A DNA stretch of 22,681 bases from an uncultured Oscillospiraceae bacterium (GCA_934655935.1 CAKUHJ010000013.1:1-22681), one strand, 5' to 3'; positions 1-7,389 are shown, counted from the stretch's first letter. A program made the numbers and translations. The notes: generated by a model not told the origin, from the letters alone.

Positions 1-1
1 C

Positions 2-883
2 ACCTGCAACAAGATCTCCAAGTATATGAAGAAGGTCGGCTACGAGTGCCGCGTCATGGGAGTCCCCAAGACCATCGACAACGACCTGTTCGGCACGGAT
101 CACTGCCCCGGCTTTGCTTCCGCCGCCAAGTATATCGCCACGTCCGTCATGGAGGTCGCGCGCGACTCCCGCGTCTATAATACCGGCATGATCACCATCA
201 TCGAGTGCATGGGCCGCCACGCCGGCTGGCTGACCGCCGCCGCCGCGCTCGCCAATTACAAGGAGCCCTGCTGCGATTTCATCTACCTGCCCGAGGTCGA
301 CTTCGACATGGATAAGTTCATCGCCGACGTCAGCGCCTGCTACAAGAAGAACGGCAACTGCATCGTCGCCGTCTCCGAGGGCATCCACTATGCGGACGGC
401 CGCTTCGTCTCCGAAGCCAAGACCGCCGCGACCGACGGCTTCGGCCACGCGCAGCTGGGCGGCCTGGCCGCGATGCTCGCAAACATCATGAAGGAAAAGA
501 CCGGCGCGAAGGTGCGCGGCATTGAGCTGAGCCTTCTGCAGCGCTGCGCGGCCCACTGCGCCTCCCAGACCGATATCGACGAGGCATATCTGTCCGGTCA
601 GACCGCCGTGGAGGAAATGCTCAAGGGCACGACCGACAAGATGGTCGGCTTCGAGTGCGACCGCGCAAACGGCTACAGCTGCAAGGCAAAGCTCTTTGAT
701 CTGGCAGACGTGGCAAACTTTGAAAAGAAGTTCCCCGCCGAGTGGATTACCGCCGACGGCAACCACGTGACGGACGATTTCGTCCGGTACGCGCTGCCAC
801 TCATCCAGGGCGAGACGAAGCTTGAGAAGGAAGACGGCCTGCCCCGCTTCGCGCGGCTGAAAAAAGTCTTCGCCTCCAAATAA
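2..883 (+). CDS. 6-phosphofructokinase, probably pyrophosphate-dependent (3' part, 293 aa visible)
   Basis: This cytoplasmic glycolytic enzyme phosphorylates fructose 6-phosphate. The reading frame is already open at base 2, so the first in-frame ATG (26) is internal and the start lies upstream; from the family's usual length roughly 110-120 residues are missing. Visible PFK motifs are PKTIDNDL near the start, MGRHAGWLTA, the SEG segment and a Q-T-D-I-D-E-A stretch after LQRCAAHCASQ. Lysine in P-K-T-I-D-N-D, where ATP-PFKs have Gly (PGTIDND), is the known marker of PPi-dependent enzymes; this supports a reversible PPi-PFK, but the other diagnostic position (the GGDD/GGDG motif) is outside the window. 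The gene ends at TAA 881-883, directly before a strong hairpin terminator. Family assignment is secure; phosphoryl donor is inferred. Confidence 0.9.
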   Translation, partial: TCNKISKYMKKVGYECRVMGVPKTIDNDLFGTDHCPGFASAAKYIATSVMEVARDSRVYNTGMITIIECMGRHAGWLTAAAALANYKEPCCDFIYLPEVDFDMDKFIADVSACYKKNGNCIVAVSEGIHYADGRFVSEAKTAATDGFGHAQLGGLAAMLANIMKEKTGAKVRGIELSLLQRCAAHCASQTDIDEAYLSGQTAVEEMLKGTTDKMVGFECDRANGYSCKAKLFDLADVANFEKKFPAEWITADGNHVTDDFVRYALPLIQGETKLEKEDGLPRFARLKKVFASK

Positions 884-896
884 GCGGCAATAAAAA

Positions 897-935
897 GGAC
901 TGCAGCGTTTTTTCTTCGCTGCAGTCCGTTTTTTA
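897..935. terminator. Bidirectional intrinsic terminator between pfk and the convergent Cys-rich gene
   Basis: A perfect 11-bp inverted repeat (GGACTGCAGCG at 897-907, complement at 917-927) with a 9-nt T-rich loop is followed by GTTTTTT on the plus strand. It is preceded by TAAAAA, which becomes a U-run for leftward transcription. It therefore can end both the phosphofructokinase transcript and the leftward DegV operon. Confidence 0.88.
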
Positions 936-1241
936 TCGGTTTTTCTTGGCCAGCTCCGAAATTTTCGGAAAGCGCTCCATAATATAGGAATAGCTGTTTT
1001 TCCTGTGCGGAATCAGGCAGGCACTGCAGTCCTTGACGCCGTTATCAAGGTAGCGGAAGTTCCCGCCGCAGGCGCTTCCGAGCGCGTAAAGCGGGCAGTA
1101 GCAGAACAGGCAGTTGAAGCTCTCCGGATGCGCCGTTTCATGGCAGGGGAAAAATTCGCACTGCGCATGCTGAAAAAAGGAATACGCGCATTCCTCCGGC
1201 TTTTTGGAGAAAACGTCCTCCCGCTCAGTCAACGCGCTCAT
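933..1241 (-). CDS. Small cysteine-rich metal-binding-type protein (Cys-rich small domain, PF04071-like), 102 aa
   Basis: Function is unknown. The protein has nine cysteines plus conserved-looking histidines: C18, C28, C33-H34, C44-x2-C47-x-C49, C58, C72-x2-C75 and H79. Recognisable blocks are CEFFPCHE, FNCLFCYCPLY, CGGNF and a C-x2-C-LIPHRKNSY ending, which match my memory of the Cysteine-rich small domain family, thought to bind metal (zinc or an Fe-S cluster; not settled by sequence). No signal peptide or membrane segment is visible, so it is probably cytoplasmic. Its ATG lies inside the end of the upstream degV gene (17-nt overlap) and GGGAG sits immediately before the ATG, closer than ideal, so translation may be coupled to degV. 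It is the last gene of the leftward operon and ends at the shared terminator. Confidence 0.75.
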   Translation of the reverse strand: MSALTEREDVFSKKPEECAYSFFQHAQCEFFPCHETAHPESFNCLFCYCPLYALGSACGGNFRYLDNGVKDCSACLIPHRKNSYSYIMERFPKISELAKKNR

Positions 1242-2112
1242 CTCCCAGGAAGAACAGAGCCACCGTGCCGGGGCCGGTGTGGCTGCCGATGACGGTGCCG
1301 ATGTTGTTGATCAGCACGCGGCCGTTGAGCTTCGGGAATGTGCTTTCCACAAGCTCCGCCACAGCCCGCGCGTCCTCCTCGCAGGCGGACATGGAAATAA
1401 AGCATTTGCCGCTGTAGCCGGTTCCATCCTGCGCGTGCTCGGCCATGCGCTTTACAATTTCCTGAATGACGCGCTTCTTGCCGCGGTACTTATCGCGCGG
1501 GATGAGCCTTCCAAGATTGTCCATATTGAGCAGCGGGCAGATTGAGAGCATCGTGCCGAAGACCTGAGAGGTCTTGGAGATCCGGCCGCCGCGGTAATAG
1601 CTTGTAAGATCGGTCGAGAAGAACCAGTGGTGCAGATGCAGCTTGTTTTCCTCCAGCCAGGCCTGCAGCTCCGGAAGCGTCGCGCCGGCGTCGCGCCGGT
1701 CCGCCGCCAGGTCCATCAGAAGGCCGTAGCCGCTGGACGCACCCAGACTGTCCACCACAACAAGATTGCGCTCCGGATAGCGCTCAAGCAGCTCGTCGCG
1801 CGCAATTCGTGCAGAGTTGACGCTGCCGGAAAGGCCCGAGGAGAGGCTGACGTGGAGAATATCCAGGCCCTGCTTCAGGAAGGGCTCGAAGAAATCGATA
1901 AACTGGCCTGTGGACACCTGCGAGGTGGTCGGCGCCGCGCCGTCGGCAATACGCTGGTAGAATTCCGCAAACGGAATCGACTGGCCGAGATCGTCCGGGT
2001 ACTCCACTCCGTCCATATTATAATGGAAGCAGACGTAGGGAATGTTCCGGCGCTCAAAATGCTCCTTGGAAAGGTCCGCTGTCGAGCAGCAGGTCAGGAC
2101 ATAGGGATTCAT
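1225..2112 (-). CDS. DegV family fatty-acid-binding protein (second of a tandem pair), 295 aa
   Basis: DegV/FakB proteins bind a fatty acid in a closed pocket and, in characterised cases, present it to the kinase FakA for phosphorylation and entry into phospholipid synthesis. Full length for the family. The motifs are TTSQ at 62-65, the carboxylate-binding SSGLSG at about 91-96, DSLGASSGYG, YYRGGRIS (arginine of the phosphate-recognition site) and a C-terminal GSHTGPGTVALFF with the expected histidine. The N-terminus reads LTCCSTADLS where many homologues have VTDSTADL; this Cys-Cys form is, as I recall, common in clostridial DegVs. The start is supported by AAGGAGG about 8 nt upstream. It follows another degV by 68 bp and overlaps the Cys-rich gene downstream. 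No fakA is in view, and the bound ligand is unknown. Confidence 0.93.
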   Translation of the reverse strand: MNPYVLTCCSTADLSKEHFERRNIPYVCFHYNMDGVEYPDDLGQSIPFAEFYQRIADGAAPTTSQVSTGQFIDFFEPFLKQGLDILHVSLSSGLSGSVNSARIARDELLERYPERNLVVVDSLGASSGYGLLMDLAADRRDAGATLPELQAWLEENKLHLHHWFFSTDLTSYYRGGRISKTSQVFGTMLSICPLLNMDNLGRLIPRDKYRGKKRVIQEIVKRMAEHAQDGTGYSGKCFISMSACEEDARAVAELVESTFPKLNGRVLINNIGTVIGSHTGPGTVALFFLGDERVD

Positions 2113-2180
2113 CTGGATGGCCTCCTTCTTTTTTCTCCAATTTTATCATAATTTCATGCAAAAGACAATTGAGCACTTCC

Positions 2181-3044
2181 TTATCTGTGTGTGCCGAAGA
2201 AGAACAGCGCCAGCGCGCCCGGGCCCACATGCGCGCCCGTAACCGGCTCGTAATCCACCAGAAGGATTTCCTTCGGCGCGCGCTTCGCGCGCAGAAGCCG
2301 GGCAAGCTGCTCCGCATCCTCGCGGCAGTCGGCGTGCGCGATGCCGATGGTCTGCTCCTCCGGCGCCTGCACAAGCTTTTCGTATTCATTCGCAATGGCC
2401 GCAATGGCCGCGCGGCGGCCGCGCAGCTTCTGGACGGTGACGATTTTCCCTTCCTCGTTTCCCTTCAGCAGCGGCTTGATGCCAAGCGCCGTACCGATGA
2501 TGGCCGCGCCCGCGCTCAGCCGCCCCGTGCGCTTGAGGTGCATCAGATCATCGACGGTGAAAATCTGACACATCTTCTGCACGCGCTGCGCCAACGCCTG
2601 CATGTTTTCCCCGATTCCGGCGCCGGCCTGCCGCGCCTTCACGGCCTCCAACACAAAAATCCCCTCCGCAAGCGAGGCCGCAAGCGTATCCAGCAGGCAG
2701 ATTTTCCGCTCCGGGTATGCCTCGCGCAGCTGCTTTGCCGCCATCTGCGCGGAGTCAAACGAGCCGCTGATGCCGGAGGACATGCTGATAAACAGCACGT
2801 CCTCTCCCCGCTCGAGAATCGGCGTGAACACCTCCACAAAGCGCTGCGGCGGCACCTGCGAGGTCGTTACCGTCAGCCCCTTGCGGATTGCGCCGTAATA
2901 GCCTGCCGCGTCAAACGCCTCCGTATCCACGCAGGTATGCTCCTCGCCGGAGTAAAAATAAGAAAACGGTACAACCGGAACCTGCAGCCTTTCCAGAAGC
3001 GGCTGCGGAAGATTGGCGGATGTGTCGGTCACGATGGTGTACAT
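2181..3044 (-). CDS. DegV family fatty-acid-binding protein (first of a tandem pair), 287 aa
   Basis: This is a FakB-type lipid carrier like its downstream neighbour, from which it has diverged strongly. Motifs, numbered from the chosen start, are VTDTSANLP at 5-13, TTSQ at 60-63, SSGISG at 89-94, DTLAASLAEG, a TGRLS segment carrying the conserved arginine, and HVGPGALALFFFG at the C-terminus. An in-frame ATG also exists at 3089, but it is rejected: the -10 element of a very good leftward promoter (3080-3085) lies downstream of it, so it would not be in the mRNA. The ATG at 3044 has a GGGGG Shine-Dalgarno at suitable distance and gives the family-typical N-terminus. Two different DegVs in one operon suggest carriers for different acyl chains, which is inference. 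Confidence 0.93.
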   Translation of the reverse strand: MYTIVTDTSANLPQPLLERLQVPVVPFSYFYSGEEHTCVDTEAFDAAGYYGAIRKGLTVTTSQVPPQRFVEVFTPILERGEDVLFISMSSGISGSFDSAQMAAKQLREAYPERKICLLDTLAASLAEGIFVLEAVKARQAGAGIGENMQALAQRVQKMCQIFTVDDLMHLKRTGRLSAGAAIIGTALGIKPLLKGNEEGKIVTVQKLRGRRAAIAAIANEYEKLVQAPEEQTIGIAHADCREDAEQLARLLRAKRAPKEILLVDYEPVTGAHVGPGALALFFFGTHR

Positions 3045-3079
3045 TTCGGTTGCCCCCAGTTTATCTTGTGTTGTAGACA

Positions 3080-3108
3080 AGATTATCACGTTTTCACCCG
3101 CAAGTCAA
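3080..3108 (-). promoter_or_regulatory. SigA-type promoter for the leftward DegV operon
   Basis: On the minus strand TTGACT (plus 3103-3108) is followed by exactly 17 bp and TAATCT (plus 3080-3085). Transcription should start near 3073, about 30 nt before the ATG at 3044. The position excludes the ATG at 3089 as start codon. Confidence 0.8.
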
Positions 3109-3116
3109 TGCACACA

Positions 3117-3145
3117 TTGCTTTTCGGGAAAAAATGTGATATAGT
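3117..3145 (+). promoter_or_regulatory. SigA-type promoter for the DUF1836-comEB-dusB-sigma operon
   Basis: TTGCTT at 3117-3122, a 17-bp spacer and TATAGT at 3140-3145. Its -35 box is only 8 bp from the -35 box of the opposing DegV promoter, so the two are back to back and could share one regulator. Start is expected near 3152, followed by AGGAGG at 3175-3180. Confidence 0.75.
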
Positions 3146-3188
3146 CTGACAAAATAAGCGTCAGTTGACAAGAAAGGAGGCGCCTGCC

Positions 3189-3791
3189 ATGGCCTATGAC
3201 CAGGATCTGATCGCCGGAAAGCTTCGCCGCTGGGAGACCTATCTTGGGCGCTACCGTCTGCCGTCCTGGCAGGACATCCCGGACTTCGGTCTTTATATGG
3301 AGCAGGTGGTAAGCCTGCTGCGGGAATATCTGGACTATCTGCCGCCGGAACTGAAGGACGAGCAGATCATCACGCCGACCGCCATCAACAACTACGTCCG
3401 CAACCGCGTGATGCCGGAGCCCGTGAAAAAGCGCTATTACCGCCCGCATATCGCGTATCTTCTGGTCATCTGCACGCTCAAGCAGAGCCTCAGCCTTTCC
3501 ATGCTCTCGCGCGTGTTCCCCGCGGGCCTTTCCGGGGAGGAGCTTCCCGAACGCTACGAGCACTTCCGCCAGCGGCAGGCGCTCTGCGCGGATTTCTTTG
3601 TTTCGCAGGTGCGCCTGGCGGGGGCCTCGATCCTCGGCCATGAGGACGCAGGCGAGCTTGCCGCGCGCGACACGCCGGAGCTGATTGTCTCCATGGCGAT
3701 TCTGTCCGGCTTCAGCAGGCTCCTTGCCGAAAAGCTGCTTCTTCTGGACGGAAAAACACTGGAAAACGGCGGCAGCATTGAGCTCCGCTGA
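3189..3791 (+). CDS. DUF1836 domain protein, putative DNA-binding regulator, 200 aa
   Basis: DUF1836 proteins are widespread in Firmicutes and have no firmly assigned role; the conserved core resembles a MerR-like helix-turn-helix, so regulation is a reasonable guess. Here the core runs from about residue 24 (LPSWQDIPDFGLYMEQV) through ITPTAINNYVRNRVMPEPVKK at about 61-81 and YYRPHIAYLLVICTLKQ at about 83-99. The T-x-x-x-I-N-N-Y-V and P-x-P-x-K-x-x-Y signatures are typical. The ATG at 3189 has AGGAGG at 3175-3180 with an 8-nt spacer; an in-frame ATG at 3165 lacks this and would add eight non-conserved residues. It is the first gene of the operon, 15 bp before comEB, directly after the divergent promoter pair, a position common for local regulators. 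Confidence 0.83.
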   Translation: MAYDQDLIAGKLRRWETYLGRYRLPSWQDIPDFGLYMEQVVSLLREYLDYLPPELKDEQIITPTAINNYVRNRVMPEPVKKRYYRPHIAYLLVICTLKQSLSLSMLSRVFPAGLSGEELPERYEHFRQRQALCADFFVSQVRLAGASILGHEDAGELAARDTPELIVSMAILSGFSRLLAEKLLLLDGKTLENGGSIELR

Positions 3792-3806
3792 GGAAGGAGG
3801 CAGATT

Positions 3807-4280
3807 ATGGAGCGGATTGTAAAGGAAAACTATTATCTGGACATCGCCGAAACCGTGCTGGAGCGGTCCACCTGCCTGCGGCGGCAGTATGGGGCCATCA
3901 TCGTCCGCAACGACGAGATCGTCGCCACCGGATATAACGGCGCGCCCCGCGGCCGCAGGAACTGCTGCGACCTCGGCTACTGCGTGCGCGAGCAGATGCG
4001 CATTCCGCGCGGAGAACGGTACGAGCTCTGCCGGAGCGTGCACGCCGAGGCCAACGCCATCATTTCCGCCTCCCGGAACGAGTGCATCGGCGGAGACCTG
4101 TATCTGGTCGGCCACGACGCGCGCACCGGAGAGATTCTTTCCGACGCGACCTCGTGCTCCATGTGCCGCCGCACCATCATCAACGCCGGCATCCGCCGCG
4201 TGGTCATCCGCAATACAAAGCAGACCTTTACCGTCGTTCCGGTTCAGAACTGGATCGACCAGGACGATACACTGGAATGA
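3807..4280 (+). CDS. comEB: ComEB-type deoxycytidylate (dCMP) deaminase, 157 aa
   Basis: This enzyme is predicted to deaminate dCMP to dUMP, feeding thymidylate synthesis. The zinc site of the cytidine deaminase fold is present: H79-A-E81 in CRSVHAEANA and C117-S-M-C120. Other typical segments are YGAIIVRNDEIVATGYNGAPRG (about 28-49), DLGYCVRE and RYELCRS. The usual Pro before the C-x2-C motif is Ser (TSCSMC); I recall the same form in many clostridial homologues, so it is not a defect. AGGAGG lies 6 nt before the ATG at 3807. The stop TGA overlaps the ATG of dusB in an ATGA, so translation is probably coupled. Thymidylate kinase, a later step, is encoded at 8294. Substrate could also be a related deoxynucleotide. 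Confidence 0.9.
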   Translation: MERIVKENYYLDIAETVLERSTCLRRQYGAIIVRNDEIVATGYNGAPRGRRNCCDLGYCVREQMRIPRGERYELCRSVHAEANAIISASRNECIGGDLYLVGHDARTGEILSDATSCSMCRRTIINAGIRRVVIRNTKQTFTVVPVQNWIDQDDTLE

Positions 4281-5242
4281 AGCTTGGAAACCTTGAAATC
4301 AGCGGCCACACCGTGCTTGCGCCCATGGCGGGCGTAACGGACTACGCCTTCCGTACGCTCTGCGCCGGGCTCGGCGCGGCGGTCACCGTGACGGAGATGG
4401 TCTCGTCCCGCGCGCTGGTATACCGCGATAAAAAAAGCATGTCCCTTCTGCGCAGAACCGGCTGCGGCGTCTGCGGCGCGCAGCTGTTCGGAAGCGAGCC
4501 TTCCGTTATGGCCGAGGCCGCGGCCTTTGCCGCAGAGCTGTCCGGCGCGGATTTTCTGGATATCAATATGGGCTGCCCGATGCCGAAAATCGTCTCAAAC
4601 GGAGACGGCTGCGCGCTCATGAGGGACCCGGAGCTTGCCGCGCGGATTGTAGAGGCCACGGCAAAGGCGGTCTCCATCCCGGTTACCGTAAAGCTCCGCA
4701 AGGGCTGGGACAAGGGCTCTGTCAACGCGCCGGAGCTTGCCCGCGTGCTCGAGCAGGCCGGCGCGGCTGCGGTCGCCGTGCACGGAAGGACAAAGACCAT
4801 GCTCTATTCCGGCGTGGCGGACTGGGATATCATCCGCGAGGTCCGGCAGGCCGTGCATATTCCCGTGGTCGCCAACGGCGATATCGTCTCGCCGGAGTCC
4901 GCCGTCCAGTGCCGGAGCCGGACCGGCGCCGCGCTTTTCATGATCGGCCGGGCCGCGTTCGGCGACCCCTGGATTTTTGCCCAGTGCGAGGCCGCGCTCA
5001 GCGGCCTTGAAATTCCGCAGCGCCCGCCGCTCTGTGCGCGCGTGGATGCGGCGCTGCGCCAGTTTGAGCTGGCCGCGCAGGACAAGGGCGAGCACATCGC
5101 CTGCCTGGAGGCGCGCAAGCATTTTGCCTGGTATCTGCGCGGCGTGCCCTACAGCGGCTATTATAAAGAGAAAATTTCCGCCATCGGCTCCATGGACGAT
5201 ATCTACGCCATCGCCGCCGGAATCAAACGGGATTTGAGGTGA
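4277..5242 (+). CDS. dusB: tRNA-dihydrouridine synthase (DusB family), 321 aa
   Basis: This FMN-dependent enzyme reduces uridines in the tRNA D-loop to dihydrouridine, using NADPH. It is a TIM-barrel protein with the expected motifs: APMAGVTD at about 15-22, QLFGSEP, DINMGCPMPKI with the catalytic cysteine at 100, KLRKGWD, VHGRTKTMLYSGVADW and ANGDI followed by MIGRAAFGDPW. The C-terminal helical domain contains the ARKHFAWYLRGVPYS segment. The ATG at 4277 forms an ATGA overlap with the comEB stop; longer in-frame extensions would run inside comEB and lose the family N-terminus. The stop overlaps the ribosome binding site of the sigma factor gene that follows. Assignment to the DusB subgroup rather than another Dus class is by overall resemblance. 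Confidence 0.92.
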   Translation: MKLGNLEISGHTVLAPMAGVTDYAFRTLCAGLGAAVTVTEMVSSRALVYRDKKSMSLLRRTGCGVCGAQLFGSEPSVMAEAAAFAAELSGADFLDINMGCPMPKIVSNGDGCALMRDPELAARIVEATAKAVSIPVTVKLRKGWDKGSVNAPELARVLEQAGAAAVAVHGRTKTMLYSGVADWDIIREVRQAVHIPVVANGDIVSPESAVQCRSRTGAALFMIGRAAFGDPWIFAQCEAALSGLEIPQRPPLCARVDAALRQFELAAQDKGEHIACLEARKHFAWYLRGVPYSGYYKEKISAIGSMDDIYAIAAGIKRDLR

Positions 5243-5247
5243 ACGGG

Positions 5248-5868
5248 ATGCAGGAAGAGGCGATCATCCGCCGCGCGCAGCGGCAGGACGCGGATGCGTT
5301 CGAGCAGCTTTTGCTGGCACATCAGAAAAGCGTATACAATCTCTGCTTCCGGATGCTCGGAAACGAGCAGGACGCGCTGGATTTATCGCAGGAAACCTTC
5401 CTGCGGGTCTGGAAAAGCATTGGCCAGTATCAGTTTGACGCGGCGTTTTCCACCTGGCTCTACCGCATTACGACAAACCTCTGCATCGACTTTCTGCGCA
5501 GAAAAAAGCGCCGCCAGGAGCAGCCGCTCGTTCTCACGGACGACGAGGGCGAGCAGCAGGAGCTCTCCGTGCCGGACCCTCAGCCGCTTCCGGAGGAGCA
5601 GCTTCTGCAGAAGGACCGCCGGCAGGCCGTGGCGCAGGCCATGCAGACGCTTCCGCCGGACTACCGTGCCATTCTCGAGCTGCGCGTGGTGCGCCAGCTG
5701 AGCTATGAGCAGATCGGCGACATTCTCTCCCTGCCCGCCGGTACGGTCAAGTCCCGGCTGAGCCGGGCGCGGATGGCTTTAAAAAATCTTTTAAAAGCCG
5801 GGAACTTCTTTGATTCCGATTCGTCCAATCAAGCGAAGCAATCGGATCTGGAGGTGCGTAAGCCATGA
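5248..5868 (+). CDS. ECF-type RNA polymerase sigma factor (SigW/RpoE-like), 206 aa
   Basis: This protein directs RNA polymerase to a set of stress or envelope promoters. Region 2 covers about residues 18-88, with DALDLSQETFLRVW at 42-55 and the -10 recognition helix STWLYRITTNLCIDFLRRKK at 68-87. Region 4 covers about 131-183, with LPPDYRAILELR and the helix-turn-helix YEQIGDILSLPAGTVKSRLS. An acidic linker of about 40 residues joins them. A tail of about 20 Ser/Asp/Gln-rich residues follows region 4. Two starts are possible: GTG 5239, overlapping the dusB stop, and ATG 5248. ATG is preferred because GAGGTG at 5236-5241 gives a strong Shine-Dalgarno 6 nt away. The stop overlaps the anti-sigma ATG (ATGA). 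The promoters it reads cannot be told from this window. Confidence 0.92.
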   Translation: MQEEAIIRRAQRQDADAFEQLLLAHQKSVYNLCFRMLGNEQDALDLSQETFLRVWKSIGQYQFDAAFSTWLYRITTNLCIDFLRRKKRRQEQPLVLTDDEGEQQELSVPDPQPLPEEQLLQKDRRQAVAQAMQTLPPDYRAILELRVVRQLSYEQIGDILSLPAGTVKSRLSRARMALKNLLKAGNFFDSDSSNQAKQSDLEVRKP

Positions 5869-6500
5869 ACCATGCGCAGGCGCAGGCCTTGATTTTTCAA
5901 AAGCTGGATACGCCGCTTTCGCCGGAGCAGGAAGCCGCGCTGCAGGCGCATCTTGCCGGCTGTGCGGACTGCCGGGCGCTTTCCCAGGAGCTTTCGCAGC
6001 TGGATACAGCGCTTTTAGGCACGGAGCTGACGCCGCCCGCGGCGCTGCACGACACCGTCATGCAGCGTGTCCGCGCCCAGAAAAAGCCCGCGCAGGAGAA
6101 AAAGAAGCGGCTCCCCCTCTGGCTGGCCGCCGCAGCTGTATTGGTCCTGCTTCTGGGTCTCGGCGGATTCCTGAGCCCCGGCTACTCCGCAGACGGGCAG
6201 GCTGCGGTCTCCATCGGCTCGGCTGCGGATTCCGCACTGACAAGACTTTTCCGCGCGGACGACCGGAAATTTGCCCGGAGCTTTGCCGCCGCGCACAACG
6301 CGCAGGCGCTTGCCGTCTGGACGGACGAGCTTCCGCAGGCGCTGCGTGCGCTGAGCCCCGTGCAGGAGGAAGGCGGCGCCGTCGTCTACGAAGCGGACCG
6401 CGCGCTTCTGGATACGCTCGCCGCGCAGGCTGCGCTTTCCTCCGAGCTTTTCGGCGCTCCGGACGCGGAAGCGGCCTATATCCTTATATTTACGCCATAA
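5865..6500 (+). CDS. Membrane-anchored zinc-type anti-sigma factor, 211 aa
   Basis: This is predicted to hold the preceding sigma factor inactive at the membrane. The cytoplasmic N-terminus carries the zinc-associated anti-sigma signature H29-x3-C33-x2-C36 (HLAGCADC), followed by a linker, a lysine-rich stretch and one membrane segment at about 83-103. About 108 residues then lie outside the cell; they match no domain I recognise and are rich in Ala, Leu and acidic residues. The two cysteines make redox or zinc-dependent release possible, though in most relatives release is by proteolysis. Translation starts at ATG 5865 within an ATGA overlap with the sigma gene, with GGAGGTG at 5850-5856. 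It is the last gene of the operon, directly before a hairpin terminator. Pairing rests on domain content and adjacency. Confidence 0.85.
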   Translation: MNHAQAQALIFQKLDTPLSPEQEAALQAHLAGCADCRALSQELSQLDTALLGTELTPPAALHDTVMQRVRAQKKPAQEKKKRLPLWLAAAAVLVLLLGLGGFLSPGYSADGQAAVSIGSAADSALTRLFRADDRKFARSFAAAHNAQALAVWTDELPQALRALSPVQEEGGAVVYEADRALLDTLAAQAALSSELFGAPDAEAAYILIFTP

Positions 6501-6507
6501 ATAAGTT

Positions 6508-6547
6508 CTCCCTCCGGCGCAGGCGCGCCGGAGGGAGCGTTTCTTAT
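6508..6547. terminator. Hairpin terminator between convergent anti-sigma and Cys-rich genes
   Basis: A perfect 13-bp inverted repeat (CTCCCTCCGGCGC at 6508-6520, complement at 6525-6537) has a 4-nt loop and is followed by CGTTTCTTATTT. The U-run is imperfect. On the other strand the hairpin is followed by AACTTAT, so leftward termination would be weaker. Confidence 0.75.
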
Positions 6548-7389
6548 TTGCCGGTACGGCTGCAGCCGGTGCAGCTGTCTGCAGGCGGGATGCAGCTGTC
6601 CGCACGCGAGGGGAAAAACGCGTCCATCGGAAAATCGATCTGGCTGAAGACCTGGCACGGGCTCTCCGTGCCGCTGCCGGAGACGGAGGGGCAGGTCTTC
6701 GTGGGGATGCAGTAGTCGAAGGTCGGGATGAGCAGCTGGGTATCCCGCTCCAGACGCGTGATGGAAAACTGCCCGATGGTCACAAGCAGCTGCTTGCACT
6801 CGCCCGAGAGCACAAGCTCCTCTTCAAAGCAGCCCAGAAGCGCTTCGGGGATCACCGGCGCGCTCGCCGCACAGCAATTGCAGCCGCAGGCCTCCTGCAC
6901 GCGGGAGCCCAGGATCATGGGATCGACCGTTTCCACAACGCCCTGCGGAAGGCTCCCCGCCGTCAGGGTCTTTTTGCAAAGGCACGCCGTGTCCGTCCGG
7001 CTTGTGAAAACGCGGGCGCTGCTCTCGCCGCCGAAGAGCACCATGCGCTTGGAGAAGACCGCAAGGCCCGTCACCGTGTTGGCCCGGCCTGCGGAGACGA
7101 CGGCGTCGGCGACGACCCGGTAGTAATACGTGACGTCCACGGTATAATAGCCCGAGGAATACGGCACGGCCTCGACCTGCACGCCGACGTGCAGCAGCTC
7201 CACATAGCGGGCCTTCGCGCTGGTCGCGCAGTCCAGAAGCTGCTGGGAGCTTACGGTTAAGTACACGTGCAGATCCTCGATGCAGTCCTTGGCCATGCAG
7301 CTGTCCGTGATTTTTCCGGTATGCACGCAAACGGCCTCCCGGATGCCGCGCAGATCGCACGCCGGTTTTGCCTGGGAAATATCAGCCAT
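6544..7389 (-). CDS. Conserved cysteine-rich protein of unknown function, 281 aa
   Basis: I cannot assign a function. The protein has 19 cysteines (6.8%), placed at C21, C31, C36 (SC-x4-C-IEDL), C54, C136-x-C138, a cluster C168-x-C170-x-C172-C173, and several in the C-terminal 60 residues ending DSCTGCSRTGK. The middle (about 60-130) has beta-rich stretches such as GYYTVDVTYYYRV and MVLFGGESS, reminiscent of the SPOCS/DUF3794 fold of sporulation proteins, but this is a weak resemblance. Blocks like DSC-x4-DC-x-EDL and a final IDFPMDAFFP recur, as I recall, in uncharacterised clostridial proteins. There is no signal peptide or membrane segment. The start is set by AGGAGGT 8 nt before the ATG at 7389. 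It is a single-gene unit, convergent with the anti-sigma gene and divergent from tagA. A spore-coat or metal-binding role is possible. Confidence 0.8.
   Translation of the reverse strand: MADISQAKPACDLRGIREAVCVHTGKITDSCMAKDCIEDLHVYLTVSSQQLLDCATSAKARYVELLHVGVQVEAVPYSSGYYTVDVTYYYRVVADAVVSAGRANTVTGLAVFSKRMVLFGGESSARVFTSRTDTACLCKKTLTAGSLPQGVVETVDPMILGSRVQEACGCNCCAASAPVIPEALLGCFEEELVLSGECKQLLVTIGQFSITRLERDTQLLIPTFDYCIPTKTCPSVSGSGTESPCQVFSQIDFPMDAFFPSRADSCIPPADSCTGCSRTGK

Noticed and set aside
3045..3089. A 15-residue N-terminal extension of the first DegV protein starting at ATG 3089
   Set aside because: The start codon lies upstream of the -10 box of the gene's own promoter and the added residues are not family-like.
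3807..4280. Loss of the Pro in the P-C-x2-C zinc motif of the dCMP deaminase (TSCSMC)
   Set aside because: The Ser form is, as far as I recall, standard in the clostridial ComEB subgroup and all zinc ligands are present.
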